64,000 nt of DNA from Adiantum capillus-veneris (GCA_014529385.2 CM043959.1:924358-988357); one strand, 5' to 3'; positions 1 through 11,418 are shown, counted from the first letter of the stretch. The notes: a model not told the origin generated them from the letters alone. Made by a program: numbers and translations.

Positions 1-1833
1 CTTGTGGTGATTGCCTTGGAGCTATTTTGCTTCAAGAAGGGCATGCCATAGGCTATGAAAGTCGAAGGCTCGACCCTATTGAGCAAGCTCTAGGCATGTA
101 TGAAAAGGAACTCCTTGCAGTTCTACATGCCTTAGACTCATGGAAGCACTATTTATTGGGGACTCCTTTCATTCTGCGAATGGATCACCAAAGTCTTAAG
201 TACTTCATGACGCAAACCAAGCTCTCCGACAAACAAATGAGGTGGGCAAATTTCCTTTTGCAATTTCATTTTCATATTGCTCACATTGCTGGCAAGCATA
301 ATCAAGTAGTCGATGCACTCTCAAGACGGCCGAGAGTGAATGCGGTTTCCATAGCAACTCACAATGATCTATCTACAATGATAGATGAGTATGCTATTGA
401 TCCCAATTTTAGAGATGTGATTTCAGCCCTTGCATTAGGGAAGAAAGAAGAGCCATTTACTTTACAAGATGGTTATCTTCTCTATGGCAATAGACTATGC
501 GTTACTAACTCACTACGTGAGAAAGTAATGTATATATGAATCTCATGCTCCTCCTTATGTGGGGCATAGAGGGATTCAGTCTACGCTAAAGGGAATTGAA
601 ACATATTTCTATTGGCCTACCATGAAAGCGAACATACAAGAGTATGTTTCTAAATGTGTGGTATGCCAAAAGACAAAATTTGATAGAGGGAAGCAACCTG
701 GATTGCTTCAACCCTTGCCAATCCCTAATTCACCATGGGAGAGCATATCCATGGATTTTATCTTTAGATTGCCTAAGTCTATCCATGGGAATACGGGAAT
801 ATGGACAATAGTAGACAGGTTCAATAAACAAGCTCATTTTATACCTGTCAAAAAGACTATCAAAGCCCATCAAATGGCAACCCTCTTCATTTCACAAATT
901 TTCAAGTACCATGGCTTGCCAATGTCCATAGTGTCGGATAGAGATCCTAGAATGACCAGTAACTTCTAGAAGGGTCTCTTTGAGAATTTAGGGACAAGGC
1001 TAAACTTCTCTTCGGCTTATCATCCACAAACCAATGGCCAAAGTGAAATAGCTAACCTAACAATTCTCGATCTACTAAAAGCCTTTGTAACGGAAGTAGA
1101 TCAAAGATCCCAATTGGAGAAGTACTTACCCTTAGAGGAGTATGCTTACAATAACATTGTACATACTTCCAAAGGAAAGGAACCTTTCGAGGTAATTGAG
1201 GGAAGATCAAAAAGTCCCTTGCTACTTAAGGTACATGGGAAGATTTTCGTTGCAGATGAGTATAGCTGAGACCTACAAGAATCTTTTCAAAAGATTAAGG
1301 ATGCTATCTCTATCTCACAGCAAAGGCAAAAAGCTGCTGCTGACAAGCATAGAAGAGCCCAAGCCTTTAAAGAAAATGATTGGGTCTTATTAAAATTTCC
1401 CAAGGCTCGACTAAGGCACACGACGGGCAAGAATCCTACGGGACACCAAAAGTACTATGCTAAACTAGCAAAAAGGTACTATGGTCCCTTTCAGATTCTT
1501 AAGCCAATCAATGAGATGGCCTATCAACTCAAGTTGCCCAAGCACTGGCTCATACACAATGCTTTCCATGTGAGCCTATTAAAGCCTTACAAAGGAGAGC
1601 CACCTCAAGAATCAACTACTGAAGACCCACCGGAGATCGAGGACCAAGAAAAGGTGCTGCAGCCCAAGTCCATTCTCCGACATGAAGACAAGGTATTAAG
1701 AGGCGGTAAGACTATCCGACGATATCTTATTAAGTTTAAGAATTATCCTTTTGAAGATGATAGATGGATGCAAGGCATACAATTAAAGGATAACCTAAAC
1801 CTTGTCAATGCTTACAATGCTTCCCAAGAGTAA
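1..1833 (+). pseudogene. Ty3/gypsy pol remnant (gypsy-A): RNase H, integrase, chromodomain-like tail
   Basis: This is the 3' part of a gypsy polyprotein, cut off by the window start. Positions 27-539 carry the end of RNase H (motifs YEKELLAVLHAL, MDHQSLKYF, VVDALSRR). Positions 559-969 carry the integrase zinc finger (VGHRG, then CVVCQ) and the first two catalytic acidic residues (SMDFI, VSDRDPR). FSSAYHPQTNGQSE at about 1010-1050 supplies the third. A GPY/F-like module (RYYGPFQI, HNAFHVSLLK) and a chromodomain-like segment (YLIKFKNYPFEDDRW) follow to 1833. The frame shifts near 535-545, where a TATA repeat seems to have gained 4 bp. From 559 onward one frame runs to the end, broken by TAG at 967 (where Trp is expected) and TGA at 1267 (where Arg fits). 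It cannot encode an intact enzyme. Confidence 0.9.
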
Positions 1834-2247
1834 GCAAATGTACAAATGTTAAAAATGAACAAATTTTTTGTCTTATAAGACTCTCTTTTTCTCTATTGTG
1901 CACAAAAATGAAGTAGTATGCATGCTTAGATCCAATTTGCGGAGACGACGTCTCCCAAACACCAAGTAGAGCTTGTCACTCTACTATGGAAGATTGATAG
2001 GACTAATGTGCAGACATGCTTGCGGTAGCCTCAGGCTCTCAAGCGCCAAATGGACTAGTCATCCATTGTGGAACGATGTCGTAGGGTAACATAGGGATCC
2101 TCTACCCGCTAAGAAAAGGACTCATGAATATGCTTTATCTTCTCTACACCATAGTCGAGGATGACTATGATTTCAAGAGAGAGGTAATGTCATAATAATC
2201 AATATCTAATTCTCCTAAATGATTTTCTCATGTTTAACTGATCATTT
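1834..2247 (+). other. 3' untranslated tail of gypsy-A
   Basis: Noncoding stretch between the gypsy-A stop codon (TAA after NASQE) and its purine tract. Its last 60 bases (from 2187) form the outer part of an inverted repeat with 2799-2859. I see no other gene. Confidence 0.55.
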
Positions 2248-2259
2248 AAAATGGGGAAG
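2248..2259 (+). promoter_or_regulatory. Polypurine tract of gypsy-A
   Basis: AAAATGGGGAAG lies immediately before a TGTCAG terminus. A purine tract directly before a TG start is the standard plus-strand priming site of LTR retrotransposons. A near match lies in inverted orientation at 2787-2798. Confidence 0.75.
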
Positions 2260-2505
2260 TGTCAGCGGAGAAAAAGCTAGAATATTGGTTAAGTTAGCAG
2301 ACCGGCCACAGTAGGGATCCAAAGGAGGGAAAATAGGGATCCAAAGGGGGGGCCATCTGCAAAAGAGCTATGTGAAACAATGGGCTTAAAAGACCCTAAG
2401 GTTCAGTCCATTAAGACTTTCAAAATGCTAAGGTTCCAAAATTCAAAGGTTGTGTCCAAAGGCCAAACTTTGGGAAAATTGGATGCTTTGTGTGTGTCCC
2501 AAAAG
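2260..2505 (+). repeat. 3' LTR (partial) of gypsy-A
   Basis: Starts with TGTCAG right after the purine tract, as expected for a 3' LTR. Its sequence repeats in inverted form at 2545-2786. The far end is lost or unclear, since the two arms meet near 2505-2545. Confidence 0.65.
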
Positions 2506-2544
2506 TCTTTGGCAATCCCTACATAGGAGGGGGCGAGCCTAGCA

Positions 2545-2786
2545 AGTAGGGGCACACAAAGCATCCAATTTTCCCAAAGTTTGACCTTTGGACACAACCT
2601 TTGAATTTTTGAACCTTAGCATTTTGGAAGTCTTAATGGGCTGAACCTTAGGGTCTTTTAAGCCCTTTGTTGCACATAGCTCTTTTGCAGATGGCCCCCC
2701 CTTTGGATCCCTATTTTCCCTCATTTGAATCCCTACTGTGGCCGTCTGCTAACTTAACCAATATTCTAGCTTTTTCTCCCCTGACA
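2545..2786 (-). repeat. Inverted second copy of the gypsy-A 3' LTR
   Basis: Read on the - strand it begins TGTCAG at 2786, with its own purine tract at 2787-2798 and 3' untranslated sequence to 2859. No coding part of a second element follows, so this is only the terminal piece. Confidence 0.65.
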
Positions 2787-2859
2787 CTTCCCCATATTAA
2801 ATGATCAGTTTAACATGAGAAAATCATTTAGGAGAATTAGATATTGATTATTATGACAT

Positions 2860-3242
2860 AAAAAAGTACTAATTCAACAAAAAGAAATGCCATAAATAAA
2901 AACTTCAATACACATAAGAGAATAGTGACAAAAACCTTGACATTAACATCAATCATATTGCCATCTTAAGGCAAGATAGTAAGAGATTTGACATTTTCTT
3001 GACTTTTTGAGTACCCTCAGTCAGTCAAAAAATCTTCAGCAAAAGCTGCCTCTTATAGAAAATTCAAGCTTGAGATTACGGTGACGGTCGCAAAGCTCGA
3101 CACATACCCCGACGGCCTCAAACGCCAGGAGCCGATGCACGTCGAACTAGACACGTGGAACTGAACAGGGGGGCCACCACCTAAATTTGAGCGGCTAGGA
3201 TGCGGACAACGGTGACTCAAAGTAATACAAACTCTGCACACC

Positions 3243-3244
<2 letters not shown>
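2860..3244. other. Noncoding stretch
   Basis: AT-rich up to about 3040, then a more GC-balanced segment to 3244. A short open stretch on the + strand near 3048-3148 reads like protein (ITVTVAKLDTYPDGL), but I do not recognise it and it is too short to call. Confidence 0.4.

Positions 3245-3314
<70 letters not shown>
3245..3314. repeat. (GA)35 microsatellite
   Basis: Uninterrupted GA dinucleotide run of 70 bp. Confidence 0.98.
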
Positions 3315-3319
<5 letters not shown>

Positions 3320-3949
3320 GCAGGTGATGAGAAGCCCTCGAGGTGTGAGGGAAAACTGTTATGATGCAATATTTATAGCAAACTTGTTTCCGACGAGGTG
3401 GCAACCATAGTGATAGAGAGAGGTAGAGAGCAATAGTAAGCCTAATAGCGTGTTCTCTAGAGGTGACTCATAGATACAAAGATTTCTACTAGCAGGAGTG
3501 TGTGGCAACCATTGGAGTCAAGGTGTAGACATTGATTCTTCACATAGTGCTAATTCCTAAAATGCTACACTAAATCCCCTCTCTCTTGATACAAGTGTTG
3601 CCAATCCCTCCCACCAAAATGCTACCAAGTGCTAACACCCCCGATACTGACCTCTTAGTGCCTTTTTATAGGTGTTGGCTGCTTTAGGTTTAGGGCAGTC
3701 TAATTAGGTTAGGGCCCTAATAAGGGGAGACAAAGCAAGGCGGTGGGTCCCAAATGGTTGACCCTTGCTTTGCCTCAGGAGGATTTAAAAACTAAAACTC
3801 ATAGGTGGGCCCTTATGACCATCACCTAGAGAGAAGTGATAATTTACAATTGGGATTTTTTACAAGATTTTGGCTTGAACTGGAAAAACATAATGACAAC
3901 CTATGGGTATTACTACAAAGATGCGTCGTGGACGAGATGCCGGCGAACG
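3315..3949. other. No gene recognised
   Basis: Mixed sequence following the microsatellite. I see no convincing coding frame, RNA gene or terminal repeat. Confidence 0.4.
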
Positions 3950-4530
3950 ACCGGCCTTGTGGGTGTGTCGGTGTAGCATGTTCGCCAGTTTCGGGTCCGG
4001 AGCATGCCTTCGGCGTCTTTTCTTGTTTTGATGTCGGCATCGTGCGACTTGACTGTCTTTCTTATTTTTCGATGATGTCGATTCCTTCCTTTTTTTATTT
4101 TTGGTGAGTGCGTATGACGTGCGTGTGTTTTTTTTGAATGTGTGCATGCGCGTAGGCGTGTGTGCTCTATTTGTGATCGTGTGATGGTGTGGGTGTTGTG
4201 AGTATGTGTGTGTATGCATCGGGAGAGTGTGTGTGTGGGAACCAGAGAGAGAGGGAGTATTTCTACTATACATACATACATATATATATATATATATCGT
4301 TTTTTCTATGCACGATGGGGCGATGGCGTGCGAGCTCGTGAGGGGGGGGTATGCGAGGTGGGGAGTGTGTGTGTGTGTGTGTGTTTGTTTGTGTGTGTGA
4401 GAGAGATGGATGGCTCGGCTGCGCCTGCGGGCTGACGAGGGGAGAGAGAGGCACAAAGGGCGGGAGCGAGATGGGGTGAGAGTTTTTAGGGGGTGGGGGT
4501 GAGAGAGGTGGGGTGTGTGTGTGGGTTTGC

Positions 4531-4532
<2 letters not shown>

Positions 4533-4610
<78 letters not shown>
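4533..4610. repeat. (GA)39 microsatellite
   Basis: Uninterrupted GA run of 78 bp inside compound repeat copy 1. Confidence 0.97.
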
Positions 4611-4612
<2 letters not shown>

Positions 4613-4777
4613 TCTATGTTGCGTGGCCTGCAGGCTTGACAAGCGAGAGTGTGGGAGAAAGAGAGAGAGACGTGCTTGGTACCGCAAGGCCGACAGAGAC
4701 GGGGGGGTATGAGAGGGTCAACGGGATGGGGTAAGGGGTAGCAGGCCAGGGAAGGGGGGATGAGGGTGGTGTGTTGG

Positions 4778-4780
<3 letters not shown>

Positions 4781-4864
<84 letters not shown>
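4781..4864. repeat. (GA)42 microsatellite
   Basis: Uninterrupted GA run of 84 bp. In compound copy 2 the corresponding GA tract is the insertion site of a copia LTR (25120-25923). Confidence 0.97.
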
Positions 4865-4867
<3 letters not shown>

Positions 4868-5093
4868 AATATGAATAATGGAAGAGAGGAAGGAAGACTC
4901 TCGTAAAAGCATGACAGCCCACCAGTGGAAGAAAAAGAAGAGGCAACTTGTTCTATGCGCCCATTGGGCTAGGCGACACAGAAGCAGGGTAAGAGAGAGA
5001 TGGTGAGTTGGCGGAGCCGAGCAGGAGAGAGAGAGACCTTTGTCCTCTGGTGATAATGGAGGGGGGTGTGGCCCACTGTGGGCAAGCATAGAA

Positions 5094-5114
5094 GGGGGGG
5101 GGGGGGGGGGGGGG
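5094..5114. repeat. Poly-G run (21 bp)
   Basis: Homopolymer near the end of compound repeat copy 1. A shorter run lies at the same place in copy 2 (about 26219). Confidence 0.95.
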
Positions 5115-5243
5115 GTGAATGTTAAAAACAATGTTTTTAATCGTTTTTTTTTGGTATTGTGCTCCTCCTCGATTGGGGTTGGTTCTTGTGGATGCGGTTT
5201 TGAAAACCGGCCATCATTAGCCCTCCCTTCTGGCTAGAGGCAT

Positions 5244-6494
5244 TCATGTTTCTAGCCCTACTTTTGATTCTTTAGCAGCAGAGTGGGAGGGTTCTCCCTC
5301 CTCTGGAATATCTAGCATGAACTCTAGGTCAAACCTTAAAAAATACCTCTTGAGCCTCCATCCATTGACTCTGGTCTTGTGAATTCTCCCATCTGCTTCC
5401 ATCAACTTGTAACTGCCATTGGCGTAGCACCTTTTGACAGTGAATGGCCCTTCCCATCTGTGTTGAAATTTCTTGTCTTTCCTAGTGTCAAATCTGTTGT
5501 TGTATCTCAATACTAACATGCCTTTTTCCTTAAGCCCTTGATTGAAGGTGAGTCAGCGTCGCTCTGCTTGTGCTGCATAGTGTTTGATTGCATCCTCTCT
5601 ATCTAGTTGGAGCCTTTCCAGATCCAGGATGTGGTTGCAGAGATTGACAATTGGGCACTGTAATTGGCTAGCCATGACTCGCAAGCTGGCTATATGTACC
5701 TCGATGGGTAGAATGGCCTCCTTTCCATAGACTAGATGGAAAGGGGTGAAACCTAGTGATGTTTGGAATGTCGTTTGGTAGGCCCATAGAGCGGCCATGA
5801 GATGTTTATCCCAGTCACCTGTGTGATTATTGACCTGCTTTGTGATGATTTTACTAATCATGCCGTTTACCTTTTCCACTAGGCCATTGCACTGTGGATA
5901 GTATGGGGTGGAATGTCAGTGTGTAATGCCTAACTTTTTCATCAGTTCTCCCACCAGGTCGCCTCTGAAACATGGTCCTCTATCAGATATTATCTCTAGA
6001 GGAGTGCCAAAATGGCAACAAATGTGCTCAAATATGAACTTCGCCGCTTCTTGGGATTTAATGCGTGTGGTGGTTGCTGCTTCCACCCATCAGGTCATGT
6101 AGTCTACACCAACTAGAATGTATAGTTTACATGATTGGGACCTTGGTAGAGGACCAATTGCATCTATTCCCCACTTTTCAAACAGACCATAGGAGATGAT
6201 AGGAGTCTGTGGTTCATAGGTTAATGTACGATCGTTGGACACTTGACAAACCTTGCATGTTTTACACCAATGATGCACATCCCTGTTCAGACTAGGCCGA
6301 GAGCATCATGCCTGTAGAATCTTCCTACTGGTGATATCTAAAGCAAAATGGCTGCCGTCGCAGACACCATCATGGCAACTTGAGATTACTTCCGTGATTT
6401 CACTTGAGATTGGCACTCGCCTGAGAATTTGATCTTTGCCCATGCAATATAAGTTGTTGTTTACAAGGCGGTATCTCGTAGCCTTCCTGGCCAA
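5244..6494 (-). pseudogene. gypsy-B integrase
   Basis: Pieces in different frames cover the zinc-binding domain (SSCHDGVCDGSHFA, then WCKTCKVCQ), the catalytic core start (FEKWGIDAIGPLP, LVGVDYMT), the core end (MISKIITKQ, TTFQTSLGFTPFHLVYGKE) and the C-terminal domain (FQHRWEGPFTVKRCY, NGWRLKRYF). Integrase would insert the DNA copy into the genome. At least three indels or stops break the frame between 6494 and 5520. Confidence 0.8.
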
Positions 6495-6623
6495 TCATTG
6501 TTTCTGGCCCTTAGTGTACCCTTTAGGACACTCTCATGTGTCTAAGAAGCTGATGCTATCAGGCATAACATCGCTACCTTGAAAGAGGGACAATTTCAGT
6601 TTGATTGCTCCTATGGGAACATC

Positions 6624-7020
6624 TTATATTCTTTCCTTGGCTAGAGCATCTGCCTCTTGATTTTTTGCCCTAGGGACATGAAATAACTGCACTGCTTCAA
6701 ACTTTCTTAAAGGATCCTTAACTTGGCGTAATTGGCCAAGTAAAACCTGATTTTTACAAATCCAAGTGTCGTTTAGCTGCTTTATCAAAAGCAGAGCATC
6801 GCCAAACACATTTAGGCATTTAATCGCTTGCAAAATACATTGTTCTAATCCAAGAATTAAAGTCGTGTACTCTGCTTCATTGTTGGAGTGGGAGTGTAAC
6901 AACTGCCCAATGGAGAATACCTTCTCCTTTTGCTCATTGAAAATGATGATGCCGGCACAGATTGGTCCACTATTCTTTTGTATGCTCCATCAAAGAAAAG
7001 AGAACGAGCTCTTTCTAGCT
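6624..7020 (-). pseudogene. gypsy-B second RNase H (plant/archaeal type)
   Basis: After the reverse transcriptase module comes RARSLFFDGAYK, then, in another frame, SNNEAEYTTLILGLEQ, FGDALLLIKQLN and RAKNQEADALAKE. These are the Asp, Glu, Asp and Asp motifs of the extra RNase H that Tat-lineage gypsy elements carry between their own RNase H and integrase. A frameshift near 6890-6910 splits it. Confidence 0.7.
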
Positions 7021-7079
7021 TAGGAATTTCTACCATTGGTGTCACTTCTTTACCTTCTGTGTTGACTTTTAGCTTCTTC

Positions 7080-8330
7080 TCATAGTGACAATGAGTAAGA
7101 ATATCTGCTAGACTAGCCCTGGTGGAGTTTTCTACCTGCATGGTATAGTCAAACTCTTGTAATCTAATCAGCCACTTAGAGATCCTAGATGAGACATCCA
7201 TGTGTTGCATTACATACAGAAAGACCTCTTCCATTGTCAAAATTACAAAGGGTCTAGGTAACAGATAAGAGCGGAACTTTGTAGTCGCAAACATTAATGC
7301 AAGCATCATGTGCTCTACTGCGGTGAATCCCTTTTTTGATGGGGTCATGACACGACTAGAGAAGTAGATAGGACGCATGAAAGAGGTTTGGGGGTCCTGT
7401 TGCATTAGTACGGATCCAAGTGTATTACTTCCTACACTGGGGTTCACATAAAATGGCTCGTCCCACCTAGGGGGTGCAATGGTGGGGAGTGTGGCCAGGA
7501 CTTGTTTCACTTCGGTAAAATGTTGCTCATTTTCTTTGCTCCATGAGAAGACATCTCTATGGGTGACTTGTTGTAGAGGGAGAACCACCTGAGAGAGCAA
7601 GTGAATGAACCTGTACCTTACCTTCTGAAGGAAAGAGACCAACTGCTTAGCTGTGGTGGGTGATGAAAAAGATACCAAAGCTTGAATCTTGCTAGGGTCA
7701 GTTTCAATCCCTTTTGCTGAAATTACATGGCCAAGAAGAGTGACCTTGCTTTCACCAATGTGGCACTTGTCCACGTTGAGCTGGCCACCCAAGGTTTGCA
7801 GCCTAGCTAGACCATAGTAGACCTTGCTCAAATGGAGGGAGCGAGAATTGTAGATGCAAAAATCATCTATGAAGACTCGTATTGACGTTCCAAAGTATGG
7901 CTGGAAGACAAAAGTTACATAGCGTTGGAATGTGGCCGGAGCGTTGGTGAGGCCAAAAGGCATCACTCTGTAAAAAAAACATCCCCATGGTGTTATGAAA
8001 GTTGTCTTTTTCTGGTCTTCTTTTGTAATACTAATCTGAAAGTAGCCTAAGTAGCCATCACATACTGTGTAGCGCTCATGACCTGCTACTTCATTGAGAA
8101 TTTCATCTTGGAATGGGAGGGGAAAATGATCCCTCTTTGTTGCCGCATTGAGAGGTTTGTAGTCTATACAAAATCTCCACTTAACATTCTTCTTTGGTGT
8201 GACTACCCACTGGAGAGACCCACTCTGTGTCTTCGACGGGGTAAATGAAACCTTCTTGTAGCAAATTCCTTACCTCTTTGAGAAATGCTTCTTGTTGGAT
8301 TACCCAAGCCTTCTGAGATTTTGCACTACA
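7080..8330 (-). pseudogene. gypsy-B reverse transcriptase and RNase H
   Basis: The N-terminal palm is split over two frames (EAFLKEVRNLLQEGFIYPVED near 8290-8230). From 7966 one frame is open, with MPFGLTNAPATFQRYV and the catalytic box FIDDF, a variant of YVDD/YIDD. The thumb (LLGHVISAKGIETDPSKI) and first RNase H (FYVNPSVGSNTLGSVLMQ, FTAVEHMMLALMFA) follow. In that RNase H the expected catalytic Asp of the first motif is Asn (VNPS), so this domain is probably inactive. Confidence 0.8.
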
Positions 8331-9496
8331 AGCTTACTCCCTTCCTTGAGTCTTATGCGGTGTTGTACCATTGTGATGCATGTGATCTTATCATAACCAT
8401 CAATGAACAATGTGGTGAAGTTATCTAGCATAGAGACATGTTCTTTCCTCTCTTCACCGGTTAACTCACTGGAGAGCATCCGATGTAACTTACTTGTATC
8501 CATCAAGGGTTGCGTACTTGATGGTCCCTCTTGGTTTTCCGGCAGTGCTTTAGATCGTGTCAATCTTTTTGGGTCTTTGAGGATGACCCCCATTACTTTG
8601 ATGCTACTGTCACTTTCTTCAGTTGTTGTTGTCTCTCCTCTTGAGGTGGAAGAATAGTCACTGGTGGACTCATCTTCCGATGCCTCCAAGATCATGTTGC
8701 GTTGCTTCCCAGTCCTCATGTCGTAGAATATGGACTTCCCTTTAGCATCCTTCATTTGAATCATTTTGGTACTCCAATCTTGCTTAGCTTCCATAGCCAT
8801 GAGCCAGGGTCTTCCAAGAATGATAGGTTAGCCCTCCCCTTTGTGTGGCATGATAAAAATGTTTACCTCCACTTCTGTGTTGAATGCCTTCACTTTGACT
8901 GCATTCAGAATGCCTATGCACTTCACTCTTATGTTATTTGCCATTTTGGCTCAGCAGGGTGCATACCTACTTACCTCTAGGCCTAGATGGTGCATCATTT
9001 TCTCATTCATGATGCATATCTGTGCACCACCATCTATGTAGATGTTTGCGATACACTGCCCCTTGATGTGGGCCTCCATGGTTGGTAGGATGTCATCAAG
9101 TTTCCTCCCAAAGATAGTCCAAACTATCCTTGGTCTTGATCTTCTTGTACTTACCATCTTCGTCCATTGTCTCCTCATCCGTGGTGCAAGATGGAGTAAT
9201 TGGGGCCAAGTTATCTTTGGACCCTGCATCAACACATCCTGAACTAGGTCATATGGTTTAGCATACTCACCCCATGAAAAATCCACAATGTCGATCTTCC
9301 GTTGAGGCTTAGATGCTTGCTTGCTAGACTCGCCTTTTCCCTTCATCTTCTCCTCCCTTTGAGAGGCTTCTTCGTGCCTGGCACGCTTCACTCCCATGGC
9401 ATCCATTTCTTCTACCGTTCCTTTTCCTTTGTTCTTCTCTTGAACCGGTTCTTCTACCTTTGCCTTCCCTTTAGCTTCCAAGCTAATAACACTCAC
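8300..9496 (-). pseudogene. gypsy-B aspartic protease and linker to reverse transcriptase
   Basis: The upstream frame (9496 to 8951) starts with a Lys/Glu-rich region and then reads FSWGEYAKPYDLVQD and IYIDGGAQICIMNEKM. This resembles the retropepsin active-site loop, with Asp in DGGAQ in place of the usual D-S/T-G-A. The downstream frame (8800 to 8300) is an acidic Ser/Thr-rich linker running into HRIRLKEGSKLVVQNLRRLG, typical of the start of a gypsy reverse transcriptase. The protease would cut the polyprotein. A frame break separates the two parts. Confidence 0.7.
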
Positions 9497-9504
9497 TGCT
9501 TGGT

Positions 9505-10085
9505 TTACAACAGGTGGTGGAGGTAGCGGTGGAATGAGAGGTTGTGGTTGTGGTGGTTGTTGTACAGGTGGTCAAATGATTTGGACCGGTGGAATCGGCC
9601 CTGGTTGCCTGGGTGGTGGTGGTCTTGCTCTTGGTGGGGAGACCTGATTCTGTCTTCCTCCTCTATTGAAGTTCTACCTTCTCGGATGTGGGCAGTAATA
9701 CATGCCATGGCCATCTTCCCGGCAATTGTAGCAGTGGTATTCTTGGTTTTCCCTTTGTTGTCCTCTCCCTTGCTTTGGATTTTTGACAAGTGCATGATGC
9801 ACATATAAAATTTCAAGCTGAGTAGTGATACGACTCCAACAGGTCTTGCTTTTCTTCTGATGCCTCTTGTGGTTAGGTTCTATGAGCGGCTATTGCAGTC
9901 ACTGGGGTTAGTCGGACTAAGCTCGATTCCTCTGACTCGTTGACTCTTGCTTACATGCGCAGCTTTTTGTCTTTAAGGCGGGCTACTTCCACTGCCAACT
10001 CATATGTTGCAAGGAACCTCCCCTTCACCTTCTCTTTAAGCGACGACCACAAGACAACAATGAAACGGTCCTTCTTCAGGAAATT
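9505..10085 (-). pseudogene. gypsy-B gag remnant with CCHC zinc knuckle
   Basis: Near 10085-9950 one frame reads like a gag capsid tail (ATYELAVEVARLKDKK). At 9692-9733 a frame gives CYNCREDGHGMYYC, a clean CX2CX4HX4C knuckle that binds packaged RNA in retrotransposon Gag. Other frames take over before and after it, so the gene is broken by indels. The segment between knuckle and protease is basic and proline/histidine-rich. Confidence 0.65.
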
Positions 10086-10535
10086 AGGCGCTCCTTCACC
10101 TTGCGGGTGCGTCGGTGTAGTGTGTTCGCCAGTTTCAGGGCCGGCTGGAGCAGGCTTTTGGCGTCTTTTCTTGTTTCAATGTCGGTGGAGAGGGGGAATG
10201 GGGGAACACACCCGACACAAACACAAGGGCCTATCTATAGCTCAAGGTATCCACAACACCCTTATCCTCTCAGAAAACACCTTCAAAACACACTTCTCAC
10301 TAGTAGACCACCACCTGCCCAACTTCCACTGCTCGCACACTCCACAAATCCACCACACAAAGCACACCTACTGCCACGGTCGGTCTCCACCCTTACACGT
10401 GCACATAACCGCTCAATCTCAGTCTCTCACACAAAACACCGTCGGTCCAGGGGGGCACACACTTCCACACAGCCCGCACCGAGGGGAAACACAAAAGCAG
10501 GAGAAAGAGAAGGGGGGAAGGGGAAACAACAATAG
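10086..10535. repeat. Fragment related to the compound GA/GT-rich repeat
   Basis: The start (GTGCGTCGGTGTAGTGTG through TTGGCGTCTTTTCTTGTTT) matches the opening block of the compound repeat at 3955-4035. The rest is C/A-rich and leads to the copia-1 insertion point. No gene seen. Confidence 0.6.
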
Positions 10536-10540
10536 GACGG
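10536..10540. repeat. Target-site duplication, left (GACGG)
   Basis: GACGG immediately left of the copia-1 LTR, repeated at 16295-16299 immediately right of the other LTR. Five base pairs is the usual Ty1/copia length. Confidence 0.9.
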
Positions 10541-10625
10541 TGTTAGGAAATAATACGTATCTAAATAGATTTTTGAGTAGATTACTTAATGGAGAGAGAT
10601 AGATTTCACACACAAGAGATTATAG

Positions 10626-10702
<77 letters not shown>

Positions 10703-11418
10703 CACGATATACGTGGTTCACCCAATGTGGGCTACGTCCACGGGAAAGCAGCCACTCAATGGCTTTAGCACTTCAAAAGAAGAAGTAGTTTACAAAGGGA
10801 TTAAACCCTTAATAGAGCTCCCGCCTTGCTTCACTCTCACCACCTCACACTCACCTTGTTGCATCAACTTCACACTATGAAATGTGTGTAGAAATGGCCT
10901 CCTTTTATAGGCCAAAAGGGTTGCCCTCTTTTATGAGAGATAGCCATGTGTAGCCTCCCTTGTGCGAATAAGTCCAAATCGGACCCTCCAATCCGCCCAT
11001 GTGTGGCCGCCCTTGAGAAGACAAGTCCGCTTTTGAATTCGGCCACCGACCATTGAATTCGGCCACCGGCCATTGACTTCAGACCACCGGCCACCGGCCA
11101 TTGAATTCCGACCACCGGCCATCGGCCATTGACTACCGGCCACCGGCCAACCGACCGGTTGTTTTTCGACCACTTTTCGACCGCCGTCCGACCATAATAT
11201 TCCGACGAAAAGGAATATTCCAGCGAAAAAAAAGAAGTCTTGGGGGCCTCCGTCCCCGAGGCCTCTAAAGTTGCCCCTGATTCTTGTCCGTGAAAATTTT
11301 GGTTTTTGGTGAGTGATTTTCCTTCACGCACGATGGCTTCTCCTCATAATGGGGGCCTTACAAATGTGCGCTTTTACCACAGAAAATTACAAGGGTAAAT
11401 CAGGCTCCATACTTAACA
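10541..11418 (-). repeat. copia-1 3' LTR
   Basis: On the - strand it runs from TGTTAAG at 11418 to CCTAACA at 10541. It contains a GGCCGGTGG-type minisatellite (about 11040-11160), a TATA-like box upstream of the transcribed part, and a (CT)35 tract near its end. Confidence 0.93.
10629..10698. repeat. (GA)35 microsatellite inside the copia-1 3' LTR
   Basis: 70-bp GA run. The same LTR position holds 64 bp in the 5' LTR, 16 bp in the solo LTR at 25 kb and 26 bp in the one at 37 kb. Confidence 0.97.

Larger units (their letters stand above)
2187..2859. repeat. Large fold-back (inverted repeat) of a gypsy 3' end
   Basis: Left arm about 2187-2500, right arm about 2549-2859, with a spacer of roughly 45-50 bp. 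The arms are near-identical by eye, and both contain 3' UTR, purine tract and LTR start. Homology stops abruptly at 2859. Confidence 0.85.
3950..5142 (+). repeat. Compound GA/GT-rich dispersed repeat, copy 1
   Basis: Begins near GTGTCGGTGTAGCATG and ends with a poly-G run and AAAAACAATGTTTTTAAT. It contains GT-rich DNA, (GA)n at 4533-4610 and 4781-4864, and unique blocks between them. The same ordered blocks recur at 23490-26262, and the first block recurs near 10086. The long apparent reading frames here are microsatellite artefacts (Ser-Leu or Arg-Glu repeats). I cannot assign it to a transposon class. Confidence 0.8.
5244..10085 (-). mobile_element. Tat-like Ty3/gypsy element (gypsy-B), broken, LTRs not identified
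   Basis: Read on the - strand the order is gag zinc knuckle, protease, reverse transcriptase, RNase H, a second RNase H, then integrase. Domain order and the extra RNase H match the Tat lineage of plant gypsy elements. Many frameshifts and stops interrupt it. At its 5' end it joins compound-repeat sequence near 10086. I found no LTR pair around it. Confidence 0.8.

Noticed and set aside
3860-5131. Long open frames (up to 275 codons) through the GA/GT-rich repeat
   Set aside because: They are Ser-Leu, Arg-Glu or His-Thr strings read through microsatellites, are open on both strands, and have no conserved motif.
10870-11331. Open frames with Gly-Arg-Trp repeats (NGRWPVVG) in copia-1 LTRs, also at 15.7, 25.2 and 36.7 kb
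   Set aside because: They come from the U3 minisatellite within LTRs and lie in different frames in each copy.
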